A DNA stretch of 64,000 nucleotides, from NCBI RefSeq assembly GCF_017068455.1, contig NZ_CP070608.1, positions 2,833,488 through 2,897,487 on the forward strand. Reading direction: 5' to 3'. Made by a program: the position numbers and the translations under genes. The notes below the pieces were generated by a model that was not told the origin of the DNA, made no database searches, and saw only the letters and a program-made list of their open reading frames with translations. Below, in pieces: positions 1-7,300 of this stretch; position 1 is the first letter of the stretch, and every line of letters starts with the position of its first letter. Origin of the DNA: Fulvivirga lutea. GTDB lineage: Bacteria; Bacteroidota; Bacteroidia; Cytophagales; Cyclobacteriaceae.

Positions 1-2
1 GA

Positions 3-1637
3 GCATCTAATTCAGCAGCATTAGTGAGTGGCGTTGCAGCATTGCTCCAACAAGAGTATAAGGCTATTAATAATGAATATCCCGAGTCGGCATTATTGAA
101 AGCTGCTTTAATCAATGGTGCTGATGATGTAGGAGCCAAAGGCATTGATTTCCAGACAGGATACGGATCACTGAATGCAAAAAAGAGCTTGCAAATCATT
201 ACTAATTCACAATTTTTCAGCGGATCCCTGACTAATGGCGAAGAATCTATTGTTAACCTAACAGTGCCTCCAAATGCAGTAAATCTCAAAGTTACGTTGT
301 GTTGGACTGATGTCCCGGGACTGCCAAATTCATCTAAGTCGTTAATTAATGATCTGGATATTAAACTGGAGAAAGATGACATTACTACCTTACCGTGGGT
401 ATTAAATGAGACTCCATCAGGAATTAGCAATGAACCCACAAGAGATGCTGATCATTTGAATAATGTTGAGCTAATAAGTATTGAAGTGCCTGAAGGTGGT
501 GATTATAATGTGGTTGTTCAGGGTTTTGATATTGCCGGCAGTCCTCAGCCATTTTATGTTACTTATTCTTATGACATACTAGATTCATTTGAATGGACTT
601 TCCCAACCTCTACAGACAATATGCCTTACAATGGCGAAACCGCAAGCTACTTTAGGTGGGAAACTACATTAATTGGCTCAGGCAGATTGGAATACAGTAT
701 AGATGATGGTAATGAGTGGTTATTGATCGATGACAATGTGAATTTGGAAAAGGGCTATTACAGGTGGCAGCCGCCTTCAATGACTGCACACGGTAGAGCC
801 AGAATAATTGTAAATGGAGATATACATGAGACTGATTTATTTGCTATTTCAAGGCCATTGAATGTGCGTGTATTATTTAATTGTGCAGATTCTTTACTCG
901 TGAGCTGGCCAAAAATTGAGGGTGTCGTTGATTATCAGTTGAGCACCATTACCAACAGCAACTATCTAGAAAATTTCTCCATTACCTCTGACACCTCCAT
1001 GATTATTAATAGAAATCAGCTTAGTACAAATTTTTTAACCGTTAAACCAAGGTTCGCTAATCCTCCTGAATTAATTGGTTCACCCACTTTTGATGTTGAC
1101 CTATTAGGAACTAATTGTTTTATATCATCATTTTCAGCCAATGTGGTGGAGAATCAAATTCAGCTTGATTTATCATTAGATCTTACATATGGAGCTAAGG
1201 AAGTAATGTTTGAAACGTTGGAATCAGAACAAGTTTTTAATCTTGGTACCATGCCTGTTGTTAATCTTGTCACTACCGGAATCGATACTGACCCTTCCAA
1301 TGGATTGAACAGGTATCGAGCTACCTTACTATTTGACAATGGAGAGCAATTGGTAAGTGATACGATTGGAGTGTACTATTTAGAAGAATCGAAAGTACTT
1401 GTATTTCCAAATCCATTAAGTTCTGAAGACTTTTTAAGTGTATTAACTAAAGATTTCGATGGATCTTCCATTACATTTCAATTAATAAATAGGGAAGGGC
1501 AGTTGATATTTGAAGACGTATTATTTTCAACTAGTAATTCCATTGCACTACCTGACGTTACCTCAGGCCTTTACTTCTACAGAATAATAACCAATGAGGG
1601 AACAATAACAGAAAGGTTGTTCATCCTAAGGGAATAG
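3..1637 (+). CDS. Secreted S8 (subtilisin-type) serine peptidase, 5' truncated, T9SS sorting tail
   Basis: The gene is cut by the window start, so only the end of the protease domain is present. The first codons read ASNSAALVSGVAALL, the region around the catalytic serine of S8 peptidases (serine codon at about 6-8). Next comes a beta-sandwich with LKVTLCWTDVPG and LINDLDI, typical of the domain after the protease in KP43-like subtilisins, then fibronectin-like sequence. The last 80 or so residues begin VFPNPL and match a type A Por secretion (T9SS) sorting domain, so export to the surface or medium is expected. The catalytic Asp and His lie outside the window. It is likely a nutritional extracellular protease; the substrate is unknown. 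Confidence 0.85.
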   Translation, partial: ASNSAALVSGVAALLQQEYKAINNEYPESALLKAALINGADDVGAKGIDFQTGYGSLNAKKSLQIITNSQFFSGSLTNGEESIVNLTVPPNAVNLKVTLCWTDVPGLPNSSKSLINDLDIKLEKDDITTLPWVLNETPSGISNEPTRDADHLNNVELISIEVPEGGDYNVVVQGFDIAGSPQPFYVTYSYDILDSFEWTFPTSTDNMPYNGETASYFRWETTLIGSGRLEYSIDDGNEWLLIDDNVNLEKGYYRWQPPSMTAHGRARIIVNGDIHETDLFAISRPLNVRVLFNCADSLLVSWPKIEGVVDYQLSTITNSNYLENFSITSDTSMIINRNQLSTNFLTVKPRFANPPELIGSPTFDVDLLGTNCFISSFSANVVENQIQLDLSLDLTYGAKEVMFETLESEQVFNLGTMPVVNLVTTGIDTDPSNGLNRYRATLLFDNGEQLVSDTIGVYYLEESKVLVFPNPLSSEDFLSVLTKDFDGSSITFQLINREGQLIFEDVLFSTSNSIALPDVTSGLYFYRIITNEGTITERLFILRE

Positions 1638-1708
1638 TTTGATGATAATTTATTAATCCCAGAAATTGGAACTATTCTCTCTACAATACGTTCTTAGTGT
1701 TAGAAAAT

Positions 1709-1824
1709 AATGACAGTAAGTTGTCATTACCAAGTGTAGCGGTACTAGCCAAAAAACAAAGCGGAGTATCGCATAAAGAGAAATGAATTTCTCAGCTAAG
1801 CAGCCGGTTAAATCCGGTTTTTTT
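1709..1824 (+). ncRNA. Candidate structured RNA or long 3' leader ending in an intrinsic terminator
   Basis: The spacer after the S8 peptidase gene folds into consecutive hairpins. AATGACA/TGTCATT (1709-1715/1722-1728) has a six-base loop. GCGGTACT/AGTATCGC (1739-1746/1765-1772) pairs with one G-U. GAGAAAT/ATTTCTC (1778-1784/1787-1793) is followed by a CCGG/CCGG stem and seven T (1804-1824). The last element looks like a plus-strand terminator. The whole could be a small RNA, or simply the 3' end of the peptidase transcript. I recognise no known RNA family and see no clear promoter. Confidence 0.35.
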
Positions 1825-1828
1825 ATGT

Positions 1829-2068
1829 CTAATTTTCAGAGCGAAGTACTATATCCTCGATTTGGTTCATCAAAGTTTCTCTGCTCGCTTCAGATAAAAG
1901 GTACTTTCTTTCAAGAAGTCTGATAGACATCTCGTCCATGATAAAATGACCTCTTAGAAAGGCAATCTTGTCATCGAAATTTGTTAATCCTTTAAATTTA
2001 TTGCGTTCGGTTGGTGAGTCCATAATTAGTTCAACCTTACTTATAAAACGATCAGAATTTTGAGTCAT
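1829..2068 (-). CDS. Hypothetical small protein (79 aa)
   Basis: A 79-residue soluble, charged, mainly helical protein with no signal peptide or membrane segment and no family I recognise. It begins with ATG and lies convergent to the S8 peptidase, with its stop codon a few bases after the terminator of the preceding spacer. It stands alone, with about 100 bases to the M20 peptidase gene downstream on the same strand. Codon use resembles its neighbours, which supports a real gene; its function is unknown. Confidence 0.6.
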   Translation of the reverse strand: MTQNSDRFISKVELIMDSPTERNKFKGLTNFDDKIAFLRGHFIMDEMSIRLLERKYLLSEASRETLMNQIEDIVLRSEN

Positions 2069-2176
2069 AAACCATACTAATTATGATCGCAATATATTAA
2101 TTCTCTGATTAAGTCTCAGGCTTCAATCAAATTATATTCGAAAAAAATTCTGAATATAAAAATAGTACTATTTAGA

Positions 2177-3478
2177 TTACCTTCTGGATGACAATCGATA
2201 CATTAACAAGGCAGCTCTTTTAGCTTGAACGGAGATCATATTTAAGTTTCCTGTTTCATTTATTGTATGATCATCGGCACCAGAAAGCCCTAAACCATCT
2301 ACGGCCATATCCACTCTTCCTGATGTAAATGAAATATCAGCAGCCCCTGCATTTCTGGGATTAACTGCGGTTACATGTCCATAGCCCAATTCACGACTTA
2401 TCATATTATAAAGGTTCAATAAAAATTCATTGCCTTTAGTGTTTGTTAATGGAGGATAACCACCTTCTGAATCGAAGATAAGTTCAGCCGAACTTTCAGG
2501 ATAATTTTCAGTGACAATTCTGTTCATCACTTCTTTTGCCATAGCGAGCTGTTCTAATGAAACCGCTCTAATGTCACCTTTTACAATCACATCTTTAGCA
2601 ACTACATTTTGTTTTCCATAAGCTGTGCCTGCACTTTTAGAATCATCATAGGTTACATCAGTTCCTCCAAGAATTAAACCTGGATTAAAAGTAAGGTTTT
2701 CTTCTTTTGACAATTCCTGATAAAATGAGTTGAGTATGCGTGAAGCCTCATAAATGGCGCCTGATCCTACTTTATCAGTGAATACCTGCGATGAATGTGC
2801 AGCATTACCCTTTACGTTTAGTGTCCAGCTGGTAGAACCTCTCCGAGAAGTGACAATTGTTTTAGGGTTTCCATCAGCATTTTCAAAACCAAGGGCAATA
2901 TCCGCCCAATCAGCTGCATCAGTCAGTTCTTTTTTTGATAGGGCGAGGGGAGATCCGCTACGCTCTTCATCACCTGTCATTACCACTTTTACTGAAAGGT
3001 TTTCCAAAACACCTGCGTCTTTCAGTGCTTTCAGTGCAAGCAGGATAATAATATCGCCACCTTTCATGTCAGCAACGCCCGGTCCCTGCATGATGGAATC
3101 ATTAACCATGGTATACTTCTGAAAGGGGCTCTCAGGTTCAAATACGGTATCTAAATGACCTATCATTAGTATTTTAATGCCTTTAGTTCCGTTATTGGAT
3201 GCTACTAGATGACCTGCTCTTCCAAATGCATCACCAGAGGTCATAGAAGCTTCCATCCCTAATTTTTTAAATTCCTCTACCAATCGGTTACCTACTTTTT
3301 GAACACCCTTGAAGTTCATGGTGCCACTATTAATGTTTACTATTTCTTTAAGCAATTGGGTATAATAGGTAGTGTTATCTTCAACTGATTTCAAAATAAC
3401 CGGCTTCACATCACTTTGTGACCAAGAAATGGAAGTAATGGTCAAACTCAATATCAGAAGTGCTGAAAGTTTTTTCAT
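2177..3478 (-). CDS. Secreted M20 family metallopeptidase (CPG2/glutamate carboxypeptidase-like)
   Basis: A 433-residue exported zinc hydrolase. Residues 1-20 are a signal peptide. M20 metal-site motifs are present: GHLDTV (H108, D110), VADMKGG (D137) and TGDEERSGS (E171, E172), with a C-terminal GADDH histidine near residue 406. The lid/dimerisation domain lies between about 210 and 330 and has NVKGNAAHSS. The family removes C-terminal residues from peptides or acylated amino acids using two metal ions; glutamate specificity is a family guess only. An intrinsic-terminator-like hairpin sits directly ahead of the start codon, so expression may depend on read-through from the small gene upstream. 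Confidence 0.9.
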   Translation of the reverse strand: MKKLSALLILSLTITSISWSQSDVKPVILKSVEDNTTYYTQLLKEIVNINSGTMNFKGVQKVGNRLVEEFKKLGMEASMTSGDAFGRAGHLVASNNGTKGIKILMIGHLDTVFEPESPFQKYTMVNDSIMQGPGVADMKGGDIIILLALKALKDAGVLENLSVKVVMTGDEERSGSPLALSKKELTDAADWADIALGFENADGNPKTIVTSRRGSTSWTLNVKGNAAHSSQVFTDKVGSGAIYEASRILNSFYQELSKEENLTFNPGLILGGTDVTYDDSKSAGTAYGKQNVVAKDVIVKGDIRAVSLEQLAMAKEVMNRIVTENYPESSAELIFDSEGGYPPLTNTKGNEFLLNLYNMISRELGYGHVTAVNPRNAGAADISFTSGRVDMAVDGLGLSGADDHTINETGNLNMISVQAKRAALLMYRLSSRR

Positions 3479-3481
3479 ATC

Positions 3482-3509
3482 AAAAAAAAAGAGATCACTA
3501 ATGATCTCT
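3482..3509 (-). terminator. Hairpin plus T-tract directly before the M20 peptidase start
   Basis: On the minus strand AGAGATCA-TTAG-TGATCTCT is followed by nine T, a textbook intrinsic terminator. The T-tract ends three bases before the ATG of the M20 gene, so it either ends transcripts of the upstream 89-residue gene or attenuates the peptidase gene. Confidence 0.7.
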
Positions 3510-3534
3510 AAGTATAAGTTAAAGGTAATAATTA

Positions 3535-3804
3535 TTATTTATCGGATGTTTTGCACTCTTCGAATTGATTAAGTGCTTTTTTGGCTGCTTTTTGATCAGC
3601 CTCTTCCATAGTAACACCTTCTTCTTGTGATTCGTTGAATTCAATAAACCATGCCTCCATTGTATTGTCATAACAATCATCAATAGGCTCATCTGCCATT
3701 AAACCATTCAATCGGTCAACAGGATTACTATAATTTGTAAACATCATGGCGAGGCCGACAACTACTGCCAAGACAAAAACAAAAAAGAAAATGGGATATC
3801 TCAT
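3535..3804 (-). CDS. Small membrane-anchored protein of unknown function (89 aa)
   Basis: The first 25 residues form one hydrophobic segment, a signal anchor. The remaining 64 residues are acidic (several DE-rich stretches) and contain two cysteines, one in CYDNTMEAW and one near the end in FEECKTSDK, which could form a disulfide in the periplasm. No family is recognised. It is divergent from the AraC-type regulator gene and ends just before the terminator that precedes the M20 peptidase. A real gene is likely given the clean start and neighbour-like codon use. Confidence 0.6.
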   Translation of the reverse strand: MRYPIFFFVFVLAVVVGLAMMFTNYSNPVDRLNGLMADEPIDDCYDNTMEAWFIEFNESQEEGVTMEEADQKAAKKALNQFEECKTSDK

Positions 3805-3908
3805 GATTATTTGGTGTTTCTAAATTGAATATTAATGTTACGTAAAATAACAGAAAGCTCTATTAATTGATTCAATTCTCAACTAATTTACGCAAAAGTT
3901 TATAATTA

Positions 3909-4781
3909 GTGAAGGAAAAAAAAGATATTAAAGTCTATAGCTTGCAAGATGAGCAGCATCCATCCAGATTTTTTAGACTGGAAAAAATGGAAGATCATTA
4001 TGATGATGTGAACGGCACTACTGATGATCCACACCGTCATGATTTTTATGCTATTATTTGGATCAAAAAAGGGAAAGGGTTTCATCTTGTAGATTTTAAT
4101 AAATATGATCTTGAGGACAATCAAATCTATTTCCTTTCTCCTGGGCAAATTCATCAAATATCAACCACTGAGAAGCCTTATGGCTGGGTACTTTCATTTT
4201 CTGCAGATTTCTTACTGATCAACAATATACCTACCTCATTTATCAAGAATATTAATCTTTTTAAACCTTACAATGAATCCCCGCCATTAAAGCTAGAAGA
4301 TGAACCTGCATTAACTATTGAATCTGTAATCGAACAGATGCTTCCTTTCTTTGAAGGTGATGGAGCCTATAAAAATGAAGCTTTAGGAGCTTTGTTACAG
4401 CTCTTGCTGATTCATTGCAACCACGCGTGTGAATTTCCAGAGCCTTTGGAAACACAAGCTTCTTGTGTACTCATCGACTTCAGGAATGAGGTAGAGAGCC
4501 ATTATATGGAATTACATAAGGTAAATGAGTATGCCAATAGGCTAAATATTACACCTAAGCATTTAAATGAAGTGGTGAAGGAGAATTTGGGCTACACAGC
4601 TAAAGAGTATATACTCGACCGTATTATCATGGAAGCCAAACGATTACTCCTGCATTCAGATTTATCATCTAAACAAGTAGCGCTACACCTTGGCTTTAAA
4701 GAGCCTGTCCATTTCAGCACGTTTTTTAAAAATATAGTGGGTGTAACTCCTGGTCAGTTTAAACAAGAGTTTTCAAAATAA
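3909..4781 (+). CDS. AraC family transcriptional regulator with cupin sensor domain
   Basis: A 290-residue regulator. Residues about 30-130 form an AraC-type cupin sensor (HRHDFYAIIW, then FLSPGQIHQI). Residues 190-290 carry the two helix-turn-helix motifs of the family (NEYANRLNITPKHLNEVVK, then SSKQVALHLGFKEPVHFS). The start used is GTG; an in-frame ATG follows at 3987 but would cut into the sensor domain. It reads in the same direction as the pirin, 98-residue and nitroreductase genes about 100 bases downstream, and is the natural candidate to control them. Confidence 0.88.
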   Translation: MKEKKDIKVYSLQDEQHPSRFFRLEKMEDHYDDVNGTTDDPHRHDFYAIIWIKKGKGFHLVDFNKYDLEDNQIYFLSPGQIHQISTTEKPYGWVLSFSADFLLINNIPTSFIKNINLFKPYNESPPLKLEDEPALTIESVIEQMLPFFEGDGAYKNEALGALLQLLLIHCNHACEFPEPLETQASCVLIDFRNEVESHYMELHKVNEYANRLNITPKHLNEVVKENLGYTAKEYILDRIIMEAKRLLLHSDLSSKQVALHLGFKEPVHFSTFFKNIVGVTPGQFKQEFSK

Positions 4782-4898
4782 AGGAGATTTTGCCCTAATT
4801 TCTCATATTCCGACATTTCTATAGTCATACCCGACATTTTTGTAATACCCTTCTTCTGATTCATTGCGTTATTTGATGTGTAAACATTGATTAATGCC

Positions 4899-5768
4899 AT
4901 GAACAGAAAAAACTTTATCTCAAAAGCACTTTTAGGCACTGCAACAGCAGTGGTTGGAAGTAGCATTTTAAAAGCAGAAGATCAATCATCAAAAAAAGAA
5001 TTATTAAAACCGGTAGGGTTTAATCACCTACCAAATAAGGAGGAAAGAACAATGAAAACAGTATTGCACAAAGCAGAAACCCGAGGCCATGCAAATCATG
5101 GTTGGCTAGATTCTCATCACACATTCAGTTTTGCCAATTACTACAACCCTGAGCGTGTACACTTTGGAGTTTTAAGAGTGTTGAATGATGATATCGTGGC
5201 GCCAAGCAGAGGCTTTGGAACGCACCCACATGATAACATGGAAATTGTTTCAATACCACTATCAGGTGACTTAAAGCATAAAGATAGCATGGGTAATGAA
5301 GCCATCATTAGAGAAGGAGATGTGCAGGTGATGAGTGCAGGAACAGGAATATTCCACAGTGAATTTAATGCCAATGATGATAAGGAAGTTCGATTCCTTC
5401 AGATCTGGGTATTTCCAAATAAAAAGAATGTAGAACCTCGTTACGATCAGATTTCGATTCGTGATGTAGAGAAGAAAAATGAATTCTATCAGGTCTTATC
5501 ACCAAATAAAGACGATCAAGGCGTATGGGTGCATCAGGATGCATGGTTTAACCTTGGCAAGTTTGACAAAGGTGTTGAGACTGAATATTGTCTCAATAAA
5601 GCGGATAATGGGGTTTATGCCTTCATTCTAGAAGGGGAAGTAGAAATCAATGGACAAAAACTAACTAAACGTGATGGCTTGGGTATCAGTGAAACCGACA
5701 AGCTATCAGTAAAAGCAACCAGTGACAATGCACGGGTGCTTTTAATGGAAGTGCCTATGACTTTATAA
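4899..5768 (+). CDS. Pirin family cupin protein with N-terminal export-like extension
   Basis: From residue 52 on this is a standard pirin, a bicupin whose N-terminal half binds iron. The ligands are visible in HPHDNMEIVS (two His) and FHSEFN (His and Glu). Some pirins oxidise quercetin; others act as redox sensors. The first 50 residues are extra and start MNRKNFISKALLGTATAVV, a charged then hydrophobic stretch like a signal sequence. A second ATG at 5052 has a strong AAGGAGG site eight bases upstream and gives the normal cytoplasmic pirin start MKTVLHKAE. Two forms may be made from one gene. The next gene starts on the base after the stop. Confidence 0.88.
   Translation: MNRKNFISKALLGTATAVVGSSILKAEDQSSKKELLKPVGFNHLPNKEERTMKTVLHKAETRGHANHGWLDSHHTFSFANYYNPERVHFGVLRVLNDDIVAPSRGFGTHPHDNMEIVSIPLSGDLKHKDSMGNEAIIREGDVQVMSAGTGIFHSEFNANDDKEVRFLQIWVFPNKKNVEPRYDQISIRDVEKKNEFYQVLSPNKDDQGVWVHQDAWFNLGKFDKGVETEYCLNKADNGVYAFILEGEVEINGQKLTKRDGLGISETDKLSVKATSDNARVLLMEVPMTL
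5037..5054 (+). promoter_or_regulatory. Strong Shine-Dalgarno before an internal pirin start
   Basis: AAGGAGG at 5037-5043 lies eight bases before the in-frame ATG at 5052. Strong sites of this kind are unusual in Bacteroidota, which mostly initiate without them. It supports 5052 as an alternative or the main start of the pirin gene. Confidence 0.5.
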
Positions 5769-6065
5769 ATGGAAAAGAAGTATCGTGTTATCATATTAGC
5801 TAAAACCATTTCTGCATTACTGACTAGGTTAGTAAATAATTTAGAACAATTTACAGGTGAAGGCTATTCAATATACAAAGAGCTTGATAATGTGGATTTG
5901 AACACGTATGATATACTACTGGTAGGCGGAGGTATTACCAATGAAGAAATTGATATGCTAAGAGATAGAATTAGCGCAGAAAAACTGTCAATAAAATTAA
6001 TTGAACATTATGGTGGAGGCAGCGGGTTGCTTCCACAAGAATTGTATGCAGCAATAAACAAATAA
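5769..6065 (+). CDS. Small alpha/beta protein of unknown function in the pirin operon (98 aa)
   Basis: It starts on the first base after the pirin stop codon, so the two are almost certainly co-transcribed. The sequence alternates beta strands and helices, with a strand and glycine turn ILLVGGG near residue 50 and a second glycine-rich patch YGGGSGLLPQ near the end. This suggests a small Rossmann-like or receiver-like fold. No phosphoacceptor or cofactor motif is clear, and I do not recognise the family. The nitroreductase gene follows seven bases later. Confidence 0.65.
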   Translation: MEKKYRVIILAKTISALLTRLVNNLEQFTGEGYSIYKELDNVDLNTYDILLVGGGITNEEIDMLRDRISAEKLSIKLIEHYGGGSGLLPQELYAAINK

Positions 6066-6072
6066 ATAACGA

Positions 6073-6642
6073 ATGAAACCAAAAATAGACAATCAATACC
6101 CAATTATTGAACCGATAGCCAACCGATGGAGCCCAAGGGCATTTGCTGATAAAGCAGTGACCAAAGAAGACATCATGCCGCTTTTTGAAGCAGCCAGATG
6201 GGCGGCAAGTTGTTTTAATGAGCAGCCATGGCGTTTTAAAGTGGGAATAAAAGGAGAGGAGATGTATGATAAGATTTTCAATACTCTCGGAGAATTCAAT
6301 CAAAATTGGGTGAAAACAGCCCCTGTTGTGGTGTTAGTTTGCGCTAAGAAAGCTTTTGATCATAACGGCAAGCCAAATGCTCATTCCTGGTATGATTCAG
6401 GCCAGGCAGTGGCCAATTTGGCAACACAAGCTACGGCCAATGGATTGTATCTACACCAAATGGCTGGCTTCGATCGTGATAAAGCAGAAAAGGAAGTAGT
6501 TAAGGATGATCATTACGATGCTATATGTGTTTTTGCCTTAGGTCATTTAGGTAATCCTGATCAATTACCTGATCAATTAAAAGAAAAAGAAGAAGCAAAG
6601 CAGCAGCGTTTAGGACTGGATCAAATTGTTAGCTTCTCCTAA
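6073..6642 (+). CDS. Nitroreductase family FMN-dependent oxidoreductase
   Basis: A 189-residue protein with the nitroreductase signature. RWSPRAF near residue 19 contacts FMN phosphate, and the AARWAAS/NEQPW segment is typical of the family. These enzymes reduce nitro compounds, quinones or other electrophiles with NAD(P)H in the cytoplasm. It is the last gene of the pirin operon behind an AraC regulator, which suggests an inducible response to quinones or similar electrophiles (inference). Its end overlaps the convergent membrane protein gene by four bases. Confidence 0.9.
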   Translation: MKPKIDNQYPIIEPIANRWSPRAFADKAVTKEDIMPLFEAARWAASCFNEQPWRFKVGIKGEEMYDKIFNTLGEFNQNWVKTAPVVVLVCAKKAFDHNGKPNAHSWYDSGQAVANLATQATANGLYLHQMAGFDRDKAEKEVVKDDHYDAICVFALGHLGNPDQLPDQLKEKEEAKQQRLGLDQIVSFS

Positions 6643-7217
6643 GGCATATATGAATCTAGCATACGCATATCTGTGAGTATGTAAATGACGATGCCTAAAA
6701 ACGTAATACTTTGGAATGCCAAATGAGCCCAGTGGTTATTGGTTTTAGATACGATAAACACGATGTATGTCAGAAGGTACGCGAACTGTGGTAACTGCAT
6801 GCTTAACGGCATCTCTGAAATAATTGAATTGTGTAAGATACTTAAAACAACAGTGGAGGAACCTATAATAAATAGGTATCTCCACTGATCTATATAGTAT
6901 TGTTTGAAATCAGTTTCTGCACTTCTCAAACCTGTGGGAAAAATCATTCTGGCCATAATAAACAAAGCAATCGGGTAGGCTAAAAGAAGCAAAACTACTT
7001 TTAATGTCCAAGATTCCACCACATTGGCATACTCGTAATTGATCCACCAATCTTGTATGTGTAGAAGAAATATAAAGATCACGAAGAGGGTGTGGGGTAG
7101 ATATAGCTTGGTATTTCTGAAATTAGAAATTACATCAGCTATGCCTGTGAGTATTTGGGCTATGCCCAAACCTAATATTAAAGAAGTAAGAACGACAACG
7201 TATTCGAATTGATCCAT
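6639..7217 (-). CDS. Multi-pass membrane protein of unknown function (192 aa)
   Basis: The protein is hydrophobic throughout, with about six predicted membrane segments (for example residues 8-28, 42-58, 74-93, 112-130, 143-156 and 166-182) and no signal peptide. Charged loops are short. No transport or enzymatic motif is recognised. It starts with ATG, is transcribed alone, and converges on the nitroreductase gene with a four-base overlap, so no terminator fits between them. Confidence 0.65.
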   Translation of the reverse strand: MDQFEYVVVLTSLILGLGIAQILTGIADVISNFRNTKLYLPHTLFVIFIFLLHIQDWWINYEYANVVESWTLKVVLLLLAYPIALFIMARMIFPTGLRSAETDFKQYYIDQWRYLFIIGSSTVVLSILHNSIISEMPLSMQLPQFAYLLTYIVFIVSKTNNHWAHLAFQSITFLGIVIYILTDMRMLDSYMP

Positions 7218-7300
7218 TAATAGTAAAAATATTACATTGAATAGTTAAAAATAAGGTTTTCAATTAAAATTGTGTTTTGCCGTAGAAACATACCTATCTT

